From positions 1 to 64,000 of the forward strand of contig JBLNCA010000011.1 of assembly GCA_050260375.1 (NCBI GenBank): a DNA stretch of 64,000 nucleotides, written 5' to 3'. The DNA is from DTFZ01 sp050260375. GTDB lineage: Bacteria > Bacillota > Clostridia > Christensenellales > SZUA-584. The position numbers were made by a program, and so were the translations under genes. The notes beneath the pieces were generated by a model. It saw nothing but the letters and a program-made list of their open reading frames with translations, ran no database searches and was not told where the DNA came from. This document shows, piece by piece, positions 1 through 7,973 of the stretch. Every line of letters begins with the position of its first letter. Position 1 is the first letter of the stretch.

Positions 1-2
1 CG

Positions 3-107
3 GAAGACATGTTAAATCATGTACTTAACCTCATCAATCATCGTCCCCGTAAATGCCTTGGTTGGCTTTCCCCGGCAGATATCTTTTATGCCAAGTGTTG
101 CACTTGA
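3..107 (+). mobile_element. IS30-family transposase, C-terminal end (cut by window edge)
   Basis: The frame from base 3 is open from the window edge to TGA at 105-107 and encodes 34 residues containing NHRPRKCLGW, the conserved C-terminal block of IS30-type DDE transposases (usually N-x-RPRKxLG[WY]-x-TP), followed by SPADIFYAKCCT. The DNA just after it (TTGCACTTGAATTGACAAT, ending near 118) matches what is usual at the downstream end of this IS family. Only the last part is in the window, so whether the element is complete cannot be judged. Family assignment is by recognition of the motif. Confidence 0.75.
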
Positions 108-123
108 ATTGACAATTTGCCCA

Positions 124-143
124 CCTCCCTCGTCCGAGGGAGG
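124..143. repeat. Short perfect palindrome (CCTCCCTC/GAGGGAGG)
   Basis: Two 8-base arms at 124-131 and 136-143 are separated by GTCC. It sits just downstream of the IS30 remnant. Similar GAGGGAGG hairpins are, from general knowledge, abundant as dispersed repeats in Clostridia; it may equally be part of the IS end. Confidence 0.5.
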
Positions 144-207
144 CCTGATAGACTATATCGGCAGCACTGGGCAGCCTATGAGCAATCACATTATCTGCAA
201 TTTTTTC

Positions 208-232
208 GGCGGTCAAAGACCGCCCCTACCCC
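208..232. repeat. Palindromic repeat with a GTAGGGGCGG tail
   Basis: GGCGGTC (208-214) and GACCGCC (218-224) form a perfect 7-bp stem around AAA, followed by CCCTACC. Read on the minus strand it begins GTAGGGGCGG, the same start as the nested palindrome at 60829-60881, so the two are probably members of one dispersed family. Confidence 0.5.
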
Positions 233-256
233 CGCTGACGCTTATTACATATCGTA

Positions 257-365
257 GGGAACCGAAAGTGAGCGCTGCCAGTGGCAGATGAAGCGAACTG
301 AAGGTTCTGTGAGTATGAGGTGTTAACGAACGACAGTGAAGTTTAACACCCATACGAACAGAGGA
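257..365. repeat. Structured dispersed element, copy A
   Basis: First of three copies of a roughly 110-base element (others at 4381-4506 and 24677-24811). Outer stem GAACC (259-263) with GGTTC (303-307), with AGT/ACT as a second segment across an internal loop; inner hairpin CTGCC-AGT-GGCAG; then unpaired GATGAAGCGA and TGTGAG; a second stem TATG-A-GGTGTTAA paired with TTAACACC-CATA; and a closing CGAACAGAGGA. The unpaired blocks are the same in all copies while the stem bases change together. Orientation is given as read on the plus strand; the transcribed strand is unknown. Confidence 0.7.
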
Positions 366-413
366 CGGGTCTCCGCGCCCGCCCGCCTGCTCAACTGTTA
401 GCTGTTACGGAAA

Positions 414-483
414 CCCTTCAGTCCAGCACTATTGCCGGACATAAAAAAACACCCTGCAATACAGTGCTGGGCTGAAGGGTGTT
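414..483 (-). terminator. Terminator with an alternative larger hairpin, after the 2-hydroxyacid dehydrogenase
   Basis: On the minus strand, immediately after the stop at 489, AACACCCT (483-476) pairs with AGGGTGTT (455-448) and is followed by a run of T, a classic intrinsic terminator. The same RNA can form a larger, mutually exclusive stem: the arm at 479-457 (CCCTTCAGCCCAGCACTG start) is nearly complementary over about 20 bases to the arm at 434-414. The whole is a palindrome that could serve transcripts from either side. Confidence 0.7.
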
Positions 484-488
484 AAGCT

Positions 489-1439
489 TTAATACCCCTT
501 TTCCGGGTCCACCAAGTTGTCAAGCTCGCCCGTATCCGTATACTTTCTCAAGTTGTCCGAAAACGCCTTCAATACGCGCTCCTTAAGAAGCGGAGACCTG
601 CCGCTCGTGTGCTGCGACAGTATACAATTCGGAAGCTTCCAGAGCTCGTGCCCCGGCGGCAGCGGCTCGGGCTCCGTAACGTCGAGGCCCGCCGCAGCGA
701 CATGGCCGCTTCTCAACGCTTCAATGAGCGCTTGCGTGTCTATCGCCGAACCGCGCCCCACGTTTACTATATATACGCCTTTTTTGAGCAACGCTATCCT
801 TTCCCTTGACAGTATGCCCGCCGTACGCTCCGTTTCGGGCAGGCACAGCGCGAGAAAATCGCATTTCGGCAGCATCTCTTCAATGCGCTCCGACGTACAC
901 AGCGCTTCGACATATCCGGGCGTTTCCGCCGGTGCGTTCTTCACCGCAAGCACCCTTGCACCCAGCGTGTGACATTTTACCGCGAGCGTGCGGCCTATGT
1001 CGCCGAAGCCTATTATGCCTACGGTGGAACCTTTGAACTCCTTATCCGAGTTTATCGGGCTCCAAACCTGCTCATGCTGCATATCGCGGTACATGTGCAG
1101 CCTGCACTTCATAGACAGGAACATCGCGAGTATATGCTCGGATATAGGCGTACCGTATATATTTGAGTTCGTAAGCTTCACGCCCCCGCTTTTAAAAGGC
1201 TCCGCCCCCAAGAGATGGTCTGCTCCCGCCGAAGGCAGATGCAGCCACTCAAGGCTTCTCATTGCGCTTATCGATTCATGTTTAAAAAACCCGAACGCTA
1301 TATTAGCACGTTCAAGCGCGCAAGTATCCGCTTCGCTTCTCAATATGAAATCATGCTGAGGGAACGCCTTTTTAAGGGAGTTTATATCTTCTTCACCCAA
1401 GGAGAAGCCTAAAAATTTTCCTATGCATACAAGCACCAC
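489..1439 (-). CDS. D-isomer-specific 2-hydroxyacid dehydrogenase
   Basis: NAD-dependent dehydrogenase of the D-lactate/phosphoglycerate dehydrogenase superfamily; substrate not predictable. The Rossmann motif GFGDIGRTLA lies mid-protein, and the three catalytic positions are visible: Arg in NVGRGSAID, Glu in DVTEPEPLP and His in SQHTSGRS. An upstream ATG at 1502 would overlap the preceding nitroreductase by over 40 bases; GTG at 1439 (or GTG at 1436) sits 7 bases behind AGGAG at 1450-1446 and 19 bases after the nitroreductase stop, so I take it as the start (316 residues, normal for the family). It is the last gene of a three-gene minus-strand operon with the nitroreductase and SDR and is followed by a terminator. 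All three partners are NAD(P)H/flavin redox enzymes, but nothing shows that they share a substrate. Confidence 0.85.
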   Translation of the reverse strand: MVLVCIGKFLGFSLGEEDINSLKKAFPQHDFILRSEADTCALERANIAFGFFKHESISAMRSLEWLHLPSAGADHLLGAEPFKSGGVKLTNSNIYGTPISEHILAMFLSMKCRLHMYRDMQHEQVWSPINSDKEFKGSTVGIIGFGDIGRTLAVKCHTLGARVLAVKNAPAETPGYVEALCTSERIEEMLPKCDFLALCLPETERTAGILSRERIALLKKGVYIVNVGRGSAIDTQALIEALRSGHVAAAGLDVTEPEPLPPGHELWKLPNCILSQHTSGRSPLLKERVLKAFSDNLRKYTDTGELDNLVDPEKGY

Positions 1440-1458
1440 TGCTATCTCCTGACCGGGG

Positions 1459-1974
1459 TCAATAAGCGTCCCGGTGAACCTTGTCCTCGTTGTAACGGTC
1501 ATGCGGCGGCTTTGTCTCCGCCGGGTATCCCAGCGAAATGATCGAGAACGGTATTATATCCTCAGGAATGCCGTATATGTCCCTTATGCCCCGCATAAGC
1601 TCTTCTTTCGGATACAGCCCGAGCCACACGCCGCCCAGCCCCAAAGCGTGGGCAGCAAGCAGTATGTTTTGCGTCGCGGCGGAGCAGTCCTGTATGAAGA
1701 ACTCATGCCTTGTAGCCCTGTATCCAGAAAGGTTCGCCATCACGAGTATGCCGAGAGGCGCCGATTTCAGCATGCCCCAATATCTGCCCAGCGCTGACAC
1801 TGCGCTTTTCTTCTCCTCATCGCGCATCACAAGAAACTCCCACGGCTGCGAGTTTTGCGCGGAGGGCGCCGCCATCCCGGCGCGCAGCAGCTTTTCCGTC
1901 ACATCGTCGGGCACCTGCCGCTGCGTATAAACCCTTATGCTTCTTCTCGCCAGTATATTGTCAAATCCGTCCAT
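1459..1974 (-). CDS. Nitroreductase-family FMN protein
   Basis: Flavin-dependent NAD(P)H oxidoreductase of the nitroreductase fold, 171 residues, cytosolic. The N-terminal FMN-binding signature FDNILARRSIRVYTQR and AAPSAQNSQPWEFLVM are textbook; the C-terminal GGVWLGLYP and SIISLGYP blocks close the domain. ATG at 1974 is chosen because AAGGAG precedes it by 7 bases and the stop of the upstream SDR (TGA, 1978-1976) ends two bases before it, implying translational coupling; a start at 2001 would add nine residues inside the SDR. Physiological substrate unknown (quinones, nitro compounds and enones are usual for the family). A ferredoxin-less, single-domain form. Confidence 0.88.
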   Translation of the reverse strand: MDGFDNILARRSIRVYTQRQVPDDVTEKLLRAGMAAPSAQNSQPWEFLVMRDEEKKSAVSALGRYWGMLKSAPLGILVMANLSGYRATRHEFFIQDCSAATQNILLAAHALGLGGVWLGLYPKEELMRGIRDIYGIPEDIIPFSIISLGYPAETKPPHDRYNEDKVHRDAY

Positions 1975-1975
1975 G

Positions 1976-2848
1976 TCATCTCTCCTTAAACTGCTTGTCA
2001 AAAGTCCACCCGTCGGGAGAAGGGTCCTTCTTTAAGTATACTGTTTCTATCGCTTTTTGCTTCAGCCTCCATGAAACGAGCCTGGAGAGCCCGTAAAGCA
2101 GCTTGTACCCAAGCCCCGGCGTTACCCTCACGGGCGGGTTTTTCATGCGCGAAACCTTAAGCACGGTCTTCGCGCACGTCTCGGGGCTGCATGCCGCGTA
2201 TTCCGAGTTGATTACGCACAGCGAACGCTCAAGGTGCGTCCTGTAATTGGTGGCGCACGTTTTTTTTGCGTACGTCCTGCTCTGCATGAATCCTGATATC
2301 GTGTTGCCCGGCTCGACGGTGCACGCCTTTATGCCAAACGGCTTAAGCTCCATTCTAAGCGCTGTTGTCAGCGAAAACAGCGCAGCCTTGCACGCGCTGT
2401 ACATAGCCTGAAACGGCACCGGGAAACACGCCGACAGAGAACCTATGTTTATTATCATGCCGCCGCCCGCTTCGCGCATATGCGGCAGCGCGCAGCCCAG
2501 CACGCGTATTACGCCGAAGAAGCACACGTCGAATTGCTTCATTGCCTCCTCTGCCGTCGTCTCCTCTATGGCGCCCGCTATGCCGCTGCCCGCCACGTTG
2601 ACAAGCAAATCAAGCCTACCGTGCTTTTCAATGATATACTCTACAGCCCGCTTTATCGACTCCTCGTCCTCGAGCGTCAACGGCAGCATGGTATATGAAG
2701 CGCCTTCAAATTTCACCGTCTCGTAATTAGCGCGGCGGGACGTGCCGTATACGGTATAACCCTCTTTCGCCAGCAGCCTGGCGGTAGCCCTGCCTATGCC
2801 GGAGCTCGCTCCGGTTACCAGCGTGATCTTGCTTTCGTTACTACTCAT
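1976..2848 (-). CDS. Short-chain dehydrogenase/reductase (SDR)
   Basis: Classical SDR of 290 residues. N-terminal nucleotide-binding TGASSGIGRATA, the NVAG variant of NNAG, and the catalytic Ser...Tyr-x3-Lys seen as SLSACF...YSACK are all present, so it should be an active NAD(P)-dependent oxidoreductase. The C-terminal extension (roughly residues 190-290, with a basic GYKLLYGLSRLVSW segment that may touch the membrane) is typical of the larger SDRs acting on lipophilic alcohols or ketones. It leads the operon with the nitroreductase and 2-hydroxyacid dehydrogenase. The Shine-Dalgarno is weak (AGG just upstream of ATG at 2848). Substrate not assigned. Confidence 0.87.
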   Translation of the reverse strand: MSSNESKITLVTGASSGIGRATARLLAKEGYTVYGTSRRANYETVKFEGASYTMLPLTLEDEESIKRAVEYIIEKHGRLDLLVNVAGSGIAGAIEETTAEEAMKQFDVCFFGVIRVLGCALPHMREAGGGMIINIGSLSACFPVPFQAMYSACKAALFSLTTALRMELKPFGIKACTVEPGNTISGFMQSRTYAKKTCATNYRTHLERSLCVINSEYAACSPETCAKTVLKVSRMKNPPVRVTPGLGYKLLYGLSRLVSWRLKQKAIETVYLKKDPSPDGWTFDKQFKER

Positions 2849-2918
2849 ATGCCTATTCTATACAACCGGCGTGCTTTTTTCAATCGTATAATAAGCTGCC
2901 GTTTTTGCTGCGCTTTTG

Positions 2919-2947
2919 TTGCGGCGCCCGGTACGCAATGCTATAAT
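2919..2947 (+). promoter_or_regulatory. Sigma-A-type promoter of cinA
   Basis: TTGCGG (2919-2924), a 17-base spacer, then TATAAT (2942-2947), about 50 bases before the cinA start. Consensus -10 with a half-consensus -35. Confidence 0.6.
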
Positions 2948-2998
2948 TTGCATCGTAGCGGCTTTGTTGCCTGCCGCTGATATTAATCGAGGTGGAAG

Positions 2999-4246
2999 AT
3001 GAACGCGGAAATAATATGCATAGGAACGGAAATACTGCTGGGTGACATAGTAAACACGGACGGCGCGTTTCTCGCGCGCCAGCTCGCGGCGCTCGGCATC
3101 GACATATACCACCAGTCGGTGGTGGGCGACAACGCAGAGCGGCTTAAAAACAGCATTTCCCTTGCGCTCTCGAGGGCCGACATGGTAATAACTACGGGCG
3201 GCCTCGGGCCGACGTACGACGACCTGACAAAAAAGACTATAGCCGATTACTTCGGGGTCGGGCTTACATTGCACGAGCCTTCGATGGAAAAGATACGCGC
3301 TCTCGAATTGAAGATGAACCGCCATGTAGAATCCAACAAGCTGCAGGCTATGGTGCCCGAGGGCTCGGAGGTGTTCTTCAACGACACGGGCTTCGCGCCG
3401 GGCATAGCGCTAGAGAAAGACGGGAAAACCGTGATAATGCTGCCCGGGCCTCCCGCGGAGATGCAGCCTATGTTTTTAAACAAGGTCGTTCCTTACCTGC
3501 TGCGCAAATCGAAAGAGACGATAGTCTCAAGCACCGTGCATATATTCGGTATGGGCGAGTCGCAGGTTGAAGAGACGCTGCGCGATATTATGACGGCGTA
3601 TACAAACCCGACTATTGCGCCGTACGCCAAAACAGGGGAAGTGCAGGTGCGCGTCAGTGCGAAAGCAAAAGACGAAGAATCCGCCAAAAAGCTGATAGCG
3701 CCCGTTATCGGCGAGATAAAAAAGCGGCTCAGCAGCGTTATATACGGCATAGACTCCGGCTCGATGCAGAACGAGGTTGTTAAGATGCTTAAGGAAAAAG
3801 GGCTTAAAGCGGCGACGGCCGAAAGCTGCACGGGCGGCGGCGTATCGCGCGCGATAACCGATATACCCGGCTCGTCCAGCGTTTTTGAATGCGGCGTCTG
3901 CGCATATTCCAACGATATGAAGATAAAGCTGTTGGGCGTATCGGAGCAGACGCTCGCCCGGCACGGCGCGGTTTCGCCCGAGACTGCCGCTGAGATGGCA
4001 GAATGCATACGGCGCTTAAGCGGCGCTGATATAGGCGTAGGCGTGACGGGCATAGCCGGCCCGGACGGCGGCAGCGAAGAAAAGCCCGTGGGGCTAGTGT
4101 ATGTTTCCGTTTGCAGCGACGCTTACAGCGAAACGAAGAAGCTGCTGCTTTCAAGAGGCCATTCGCAGGAGCGCGAATCGATAAGATACCTCTCGACGCT
4201 CCATGCCCTTTCGCTGATACTGAAAGCAGCAAGGGCCGCCAAATAG
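2999..4246 (+). CDS. cinA: CinA: nicotinamide-nucleotide amidase / CinA N-terminal domain protein
   Basis: Two-domain CinA of 415 residues, the usual length. The N-terminal MoaB/Mog-like domain (about 1-170) starts AEIICIGTEILLGDI and carries the TTGGLGPTYDD loop; in the family it acts as an ADP-ribose/CoA-type pyrophosphatase. The C-terminal PncC domain (about 255-412) has AESCTGG, AVSPETAAEMAE and GVTGIAGPDGG, the amidase that turns nicotinamide mononucleotide into nicotinic acid mononucleotide for NAD recycling. GAGGTGG lies 5 bases before ATG. It is often linked with competence and recA in Firmicutes, but those genes are not nearby; it stands alone, divergent from the SDR operon. Confidence 0.95.
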   Translation: MNAEIICIGTEILLGDIVNTDGAFLARQLAALGIDIYHQSVVGDNAERLKNSISLALSRADMVITTGGLGPTYDDLTKKTIADYFGVGLTLHEPSMEKIRALELKMNRHVESNKLQAMVPEGSEVFFNDTGFAPGIALEKDGKTVIMLPGPPAEMQPMFLNKVVPYLLRKSKETIVSSTVHIFGMGESQVEETLRDIMTAYTNPTIAPYAKTGEVQVRVSAKAKDEESAKKLIAPVIGEIKKRLSSVIYGIDSGSMQNEVVKMLKEKGLKAATAESCTGGGVSRAITDIPGSSSVFECGVCAYSNDMKIKLLGVSEQTLARHGAVSPETAAEMAECIRRLSGADIGVGVTGIAGPDGGSEEKPVGLVYVSVCSDAYSETKKLLLSRGHSQERESIRYLSTLHALSLILKAARAAK

Positions 4247-4380
4247 CCTGTCTCCTTTTCCTTACGGGGAAGCCGGGAGACGCTGTATTGCGACGCAACC
4301 GTAACAGCGCTACATTGAGGACAAACTTAGAAATATCGCGATAGTCCCGGCTTTATCAGCGGATTAAGCCTTCTCATTGA

Positions 4381-4506
4381 GGAGAGCCAAAGGCGAGCGC
4401 GCTCAGTGAGCGATGAAGCGAGCCGGAGGCTCTGTGAGCAAAGGAGAATGCCGAACAGCAGTGAGGCAGGCGACTATTGCGAACAGAGGGAGTGGCGCAT
4501 AGCGCC
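4381..4506. repeat. Structured dispersed element, copy B
   Basis: Second copy of the element described at 257-365, downstream of cinA. Stem GAGCC (4384-4388) with GGCTC (4428-4432) replaces GAACC/GGTTC of copy A; the second stem segment is GGC/GCC instead of AGT/ACT; the inner hairpin is CGCTC-AGT-GAGCG instead of CTGCC-AGT-GGCAG. The unpaired GATGAAGCGA, TGTGAG, CAGTGA and CGAACAGAGG are unchanged. A further GGCGC-ATA-GCGCC hairpin follows (4494-4506). The rest of the 4247-4693 gap holds no convincing gene. Confidence 0.7.
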
Positions 4507-4641
4507 GGATGAGGTGTATAGAGTAAAGATACAGGGGATTACTTTATCCGCTTACGCTCATCGAGCAAAGCTGATGGAATGACAGTATATGCTTTTTTAA
4601 TGAAAGCTCTTTTTTATAACTTTTATTTCAACACAAGCCGC

Positions 4642-4672
4642 AACAGGGCTGCCTTTTTGAGCAGCCCTGTTT
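4642..4672 (-). terminator. Hairpin terminator after the zinc-ribbon protein
   Basis: AACAGGGCTGC (4642-4652) and GCAGCCCTGTT (4661-4671) form an 11-bp stem with an 8-base loop, 22 bases after the stop of the minus-strand gene. The T tract behind it on the minus strand is weak, so termination efficiency is uncertain. Confidence 0.6.
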
Positions 4673-4693
4673 GTATCATAAACCGTTATATAG

Positions 4694-5404
4694 TTATTGC
4701 TTTGCGCCGCATTTCGCGCAGAACGCCGCTCCCGGCGGTACGTCCGCGCCGCAGCTTGCGCACTTGGGAACGGGAGCCGCTTCAGGCTGTACGGGAGCCG
4801 CCTGCATGACAGGCCCGTATTGCGGAGGAGCCTGCGGAGGGGTTTGCGGTACAGCGCCGTACTGCTGCATTGCGGGGTTGGGTACGCCGCAAGCCGGGCA
4901 GAACGCCGCGTTTACCGGTACGAACGCCCCGCATCTCGGACAGGCTATGCCAGCCTGCGCCCTTGCCGCCATGGAAGCCGCTCTCATCTGTTTGAACTTC
5001 TCGGCTTTAACGAAAACAACAATGGCAATGGCACCAAACATAAGGAAGTATAAAAAGGGAGTGACCAGGAACACGCTTGTTCTTATTCCCATGAAGCCAA
5101 AACCGTAATCTCTTCCCACAAGGCCTATTACCCATGCGATAAGGCTGCCTAAAGAAATCACGCCGCTTGTTATAACCATGGTCATCATATCTTCGCGAAG
5201 CATCGTCAGTATAAGCCCTGCATACATCAGTATCCCGCTGATTACATTAAACGGCTCGGATATGGCAGGTATAAAAGCGCTCAGCAGATAAAGCAACCCT
5301 CCGATTGCAAAAATAAAGATATAACCGGATAAAAGAAACCTTAAAAATCCGGAAGTGTTAAAGTATTGCCTTACATTGTTCAAAAAAGCTTTGTACGGAG
5401 ACAT
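4694..5404 (-). CDS. Membrane protein with two C-terminal zinc ribbons
   Basis: 236 residues. The first half has about four hydrophobic segments (near residues 18-45, 50-68, 75-92 and 110-130), so it is a small integral membrane protein. Two zinc-ribbon modules follow: CPRC...CPAC (about 155-175) and CASC...CAKC (about 214-233), joined by a Pro/Gln-rich linker with repeated APPQYG-like units. The arrangement (membrane anchor plus cytosolic double zinc ribbon) is common in Firmicutes proteins of unknown function. AAGGAGG precedes ATG at 5404. It is a single-gene unit with its own terminator. No function can be assigned; the ribbons suggest protein or nucleic acid contacts. Confidence 0.8.
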   Translation of the reverse strand: MSPYKAFLNNVRQYFNTSGFLRFLLSGYIFIFAIGGLLYLLSAFIPAISEPFNVISGILMYAGLILTMLREDMMTMVITSGVISLGSLIAWVIGLVGRDYGFGFMGIRTSVFLVTPFLYFLMFGAIAIVVFVKAEKFKQMRAASMAARAQAGIACPRCGAFVPVNAAFCPACGVPNPAMQQYGAVPQTPPQAPPQYGPVMQAAPVQPEAAPVPKCASCGADVPPGAAFCAKCGAKQ

Positions 5405-5623
5405 GAGCGAAACCTCCTTAAAGTTTATATGTATATATATTACATCACTGATATGGATATTCGCAAGCGATATGACAAATATTTAACGCTATTTTTGATA
5501 AATACCTCCCTGTTTTTTGCTGCCTGCTGCATAGCCTTTTCTCCTGTAACAATTAACTGTTAATATGCATAAAACAGCTACTTAAAACAACGCAGCCCAA
5601 CTCGCCGAAACAACTTTGGCCGC

Positions 5624-5652
5624 TTGAACTGCAACCCATATTAAGTTATAAT
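5624..5652 (+). promoter_or_regulatory. Promoter upstream of the J-domain-like small protein
   Basis: TTGAAC (5624-5629), 17-base spacer, TATAAT (5647-5652). It gives a leader of about 90 bases before the ATG at 5747. The remainder of 5405-5746 shows no gene. Confidence 0.6.
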
Positions 5653-5746
5653 TTTACCGGTACAAGCTTTAATTTTAAGCGCCTTGGTCGGTCTGCACGA
5701 TTATTGTGCCGGGTAAAAGCATAAAATCCGTATGGGAGCGTTTTTT

Positions 5747-6022
5747 ATGGACGAAGCATATACCGCCAAGTTAAAAGAGATAAGCGAGCAGACTGGCCTT
5801 ATATTAAAGCGTCTCGAAGACATACGCGATACGCTTTCCAAAGCAAACGAGAGCGTAGGATACCTCACCCGCTTCATCGCAATGAGAGAAGAAATAAGGA
5901 GTATAGGTTGGTCGTGTATATGCGCAAAGTACCATCCCGACGTTAATATATGCGATCCCGCCGCATACGAGCTTTTCCAGCTTTACAAATTCGCTTACGA
6001 CAACATTGAAAGAAACGTCTAG
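5747..6022 (+). CDS. Small protein with a J-domain-like HPD segment
   Basis: 91 residues from ATG at 5747, preceded by GGGAGCG eight bases upstream; an earlier in-frame ATG at 5732 lacks a good site. Residues 1-45 are helical and could form a coiled coil. Residues 47-88 read REEIRSIGWSCICAKYHPDV followed by NICDPAAYELFQLYKFAYDN, which resembles helix II, the HPD loop (residues 63-65) and helix III of DnaJ proteins (KYHPDxN..DPxAxxxFxxxxxAYD). Helix I of a normal J domain is missing. It has its own promoter and is convergent with the aldo/keto reductase operon. The resemblance is by eye; the protein is otherwise unrecognised, and a DnaK-stimulating role is only an inference. Confidence 0.7.
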   Translation: MDEAYTAKLKEISEQTGLILKRLEDIRDTLSKANESVGYLTRFIAMREEIRSIGWSCICAKYHPDVNICDPAAYELFQLYKFAYDNIERNV

Positions 6023-6058
6023 TTAAATTCTTAACAGGCTTTCTTCATATCCGCACCG

Positions 6059-7192
6059 TTACCGCTTATCGAGCGCCGCAGCGGCTTTTTTCAACTCTTC
6101 GATTATGCTTATATGCTGCGGGCACACGCTCTCGCAATGGCCGCATTCTATGCATGCGGACGCTTCGCCCATTTTATTACCTTTCGTGCTCCAGTAATAC
6201 GAGCCCTTCGCAGCCTGCTCGTCTTTATATACGTTAAGTATATTCATTGCGCCGAATATGCCCGGTATCGCTACTGACTGCGGGCAGCCGTCCATGCAAT
6301 ACGCGCACGACGTGCACGGTATGGACGGAATCTCGCCTAAGGCCGACTGAACTTTGGCTATAGTTTCGCGCTCCGCTTTGCTTAGCGGCTTAAAATCGCC
6401 CATATATGATATGTTGTCTTCCATCTGAGCCATGTTCGACATACCGCTCAATACGGTAATAATACCGTCCAGCGACGCCGCAAACCTCATCGCCCAGGAT
6501 GCAAGCGACGCGTCGGGATTGGCGTCTTCCAATATCTTTTCGACGGCGGGCGGCGGAGAAGCCAGCAGTCCGCCTTTTACAGGCTCCATTATTATGATGG
6601 GCTTGCCGTGTTTTCTTGCAACCTCATAGCACAACCTCGACTCTATACGGGGGTTGTCCCAGTCGGCATAGTTGATCTGAAGCTGTACAAATTCCATTTC
6701 GGGATGCTCGGTCAGTATTTTATCGAGCACCTGAGCCTTGTCGTGTATCGAAAACCCGAGATGCCGTATCAATCCTTCCTGCTTCTTTTGGCTTAAAAAG
6801 TCCCATATATCAAACCTGTCGAAGAACCCGGTGCGCGTCTCGCCCAGATTATGCAGCAGGTAAAAGTCAAAATAGCCCGCGCCCGTGCGCTCCAGAGATG
6901 TATAGAACATCCGCTGCGCTTCCTCTTTTGTTTTCGGGCCAGCCCATGCGGGCAGCTTTGTGGCAAGCAGATACTTATCACGCGGATAGCGCTCTACCAA
7001 CGCTTTTTTAGCGGCTCGCTCCGAATCTCCGTTGTTATACCCGTACGCAGTGTCAAAATACTTAAACCCTTTGGCGAGGAACAGGTCGGTCATATCCTTT
7101 ACCTGCTCTATATCTATGCTGTCGTTTATCATCGGAAGCCGCATCAGCCCGAAACCCAGCTTTGGAATGTCCTGTCCCGGATATTTTTCCAT
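6059..7192 (-). CDS. Aldo/keto reductase with C-terminal 4Fe-4S domain
   Basis: 377 residues. Residues 1-285 form an aldo/keto reductase barrel with the usual Asp47, Tyr52, Lys79 and His114 tetrad (FDTAYGY, ATKL, YLLHNL). The C-terminal part carries CTSCAYCMDGCP and CIECGHCESVCP, the two cysteine clusters of a bacterial ferredoxin-type domain, as in the common clostridial AKR/ferredoxin fusions. It should reduce carbonyl compounds with NAD(P)H, possibly exchanging electrons with ferredoxin. It lies 45 bases behind merR on the same strand, so both are probably read from the MerR-type promoter at 7642-7672. Confidence 0.9.
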   Translation of the reverse strand: MEKYPGQDIPKLGFGLMRLPMINDSIDIEQVKDMTDLFLAKGFKYFDTAYGYNNGDSERAAKKALVERYPRDKYLLATKLPAWAGPKTKEEAQRMFYTSLERTGAGYFDFYLLHNLGETRTGFFDRFDIWDFLSQKKQEGLIRHLGFSIHDKAQVLDKILTEHPEMEFVQLQINYADWDNPRIESRLCYEVARKHGKPIIIMEPVKGGLLASPPPAVEKILEDANPDASLASWAMRFAASLDGIITVLSGMSNMAQMEDNISYMGDFKPLSKAERETIAKVQSALGEIPSIPCTSCAYCMDGCPQSVAIPGIFGAMNILNVYKDEQAAKGSYYWSTKGNKMGEASACIECGHCESVCPQHISIIEELKKAAAALDKR

Positions 7193-7237
7193 ATTATTTA
7201 TATCCTTTCCCGATCCAAGTATTTTATCTTTTATAAA

Positions 7238-7621
7238 TCATTTTGCCTGTTCTATATGCTTTTGTTTTAATGCCTCCGAGCGCCCATAAAATTCTATCTT
7301 GTAATCAAGCCTTGCGAGCGTTGCGCGCATTTCTTCCATCCTCGCCGCAAGCTGCCTGCGCTGGTCTATGAGCAGCTGCATTCTCGCTTCCACCGTCGAA
7401 TCTCCCCGCTTATACAGTTCCACATATTCCCGGAGCACTTCTATCGGGAGGCCTGCGCTGCGCATGCATTTTATGAATTCAACCCAGTTGCAGTCGTCAT
7501 TTGTATAATATCTTATTCCGCTCTTGTTGCGGTTTACGCGCGGTATCAGCCCGACCCGCTCATAATAGCGCAGCGTATCCGTAGTAATTCCATATTTCTT
7601 GCTGACCTGTGCTATAGTCAT
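7238..7621 (-). CDS. MerR-family transcriptional regulator (AdhR/NmlR-like)
   Basis: 127 residues. The N-terminal winged helix-turn-helix is canonical (TIAQVSKKYGITTDTLRYYERVGLI, RNKSGIRYY), followed by a long dimerisation helix (RQLAARMEEMRATLARLDYKI). There is no metal-binding cysteine pattern at the C terminus, which places it with the AdhR/NmlR-type regulators of aldehyde and electrophile stress rather than the metal sensors. GGCGGTAAGG precedes ATG at 7621. Its own promoter carries a MerR-type operator, indicating autoregulation, and it leads the operon with the aldo/keto reductase. Confidence 0.92.
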   Translation of the reverse strand: MTIAQVSKKYGITTDTLRYYERVGLIPRVNRNKSGIRYYTNDDCNWVEFIKCMRSAGLPIEVLREYVELYKRGDSTVEARMQLLIDQRRQLAARMEEMRATLARLDYKIEFYGRSEALKQKHIEQAK

Positions 7622-7641
7622 ACCTTACCGCCTCCTGACGC

Positions 7642-7672
7642 ATTGTATCACTTTGAGTTTACTCCAAGTCAA
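7642..7672 (-). promoter_or_regulatory. MerR-type promoter/operator upstream of merR
   Basis: On the minus strand TTGACT (7672-7667), a 19-base spacer, TACAAT (7647-7642). The spacer contains the inverted repeat CTTGGAGTAAACTCAAAG. The 19-base spacing plus central dyad is the hallmark of MerR-activated promoters, and the CTTGGAGT half matches operators known for AdhR/NmlR-type regulators. From here to 7973 the DNA shows no gene. Confidence 0.85.
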
Positions 7673-7973
7673 GCATATACCGCAATAAATTTTACTTACG
7701 CGTATTTTTCACAAAGGAATTCATGTTATTTGAATAATTATCTTTAGATTAGTTTAACAGCACCACGTATATATCCTTGTTAAATTCGCCTTTGTGCGAT
7801 TGTACCTAAAAAAAAGAAAGGGCCCGGCCGCGCTGTGTTGCTAAAGTTTATATTAAAGTGTTATTGTCTTTTTATAATAATATAACAAATCTCACATATA
7901 TAAAGCGTCAAACAAAACGTATATAACCGGCTGTTCGCTTAGAGGGATACGCTTTTAAACTTGCTATTTATCT

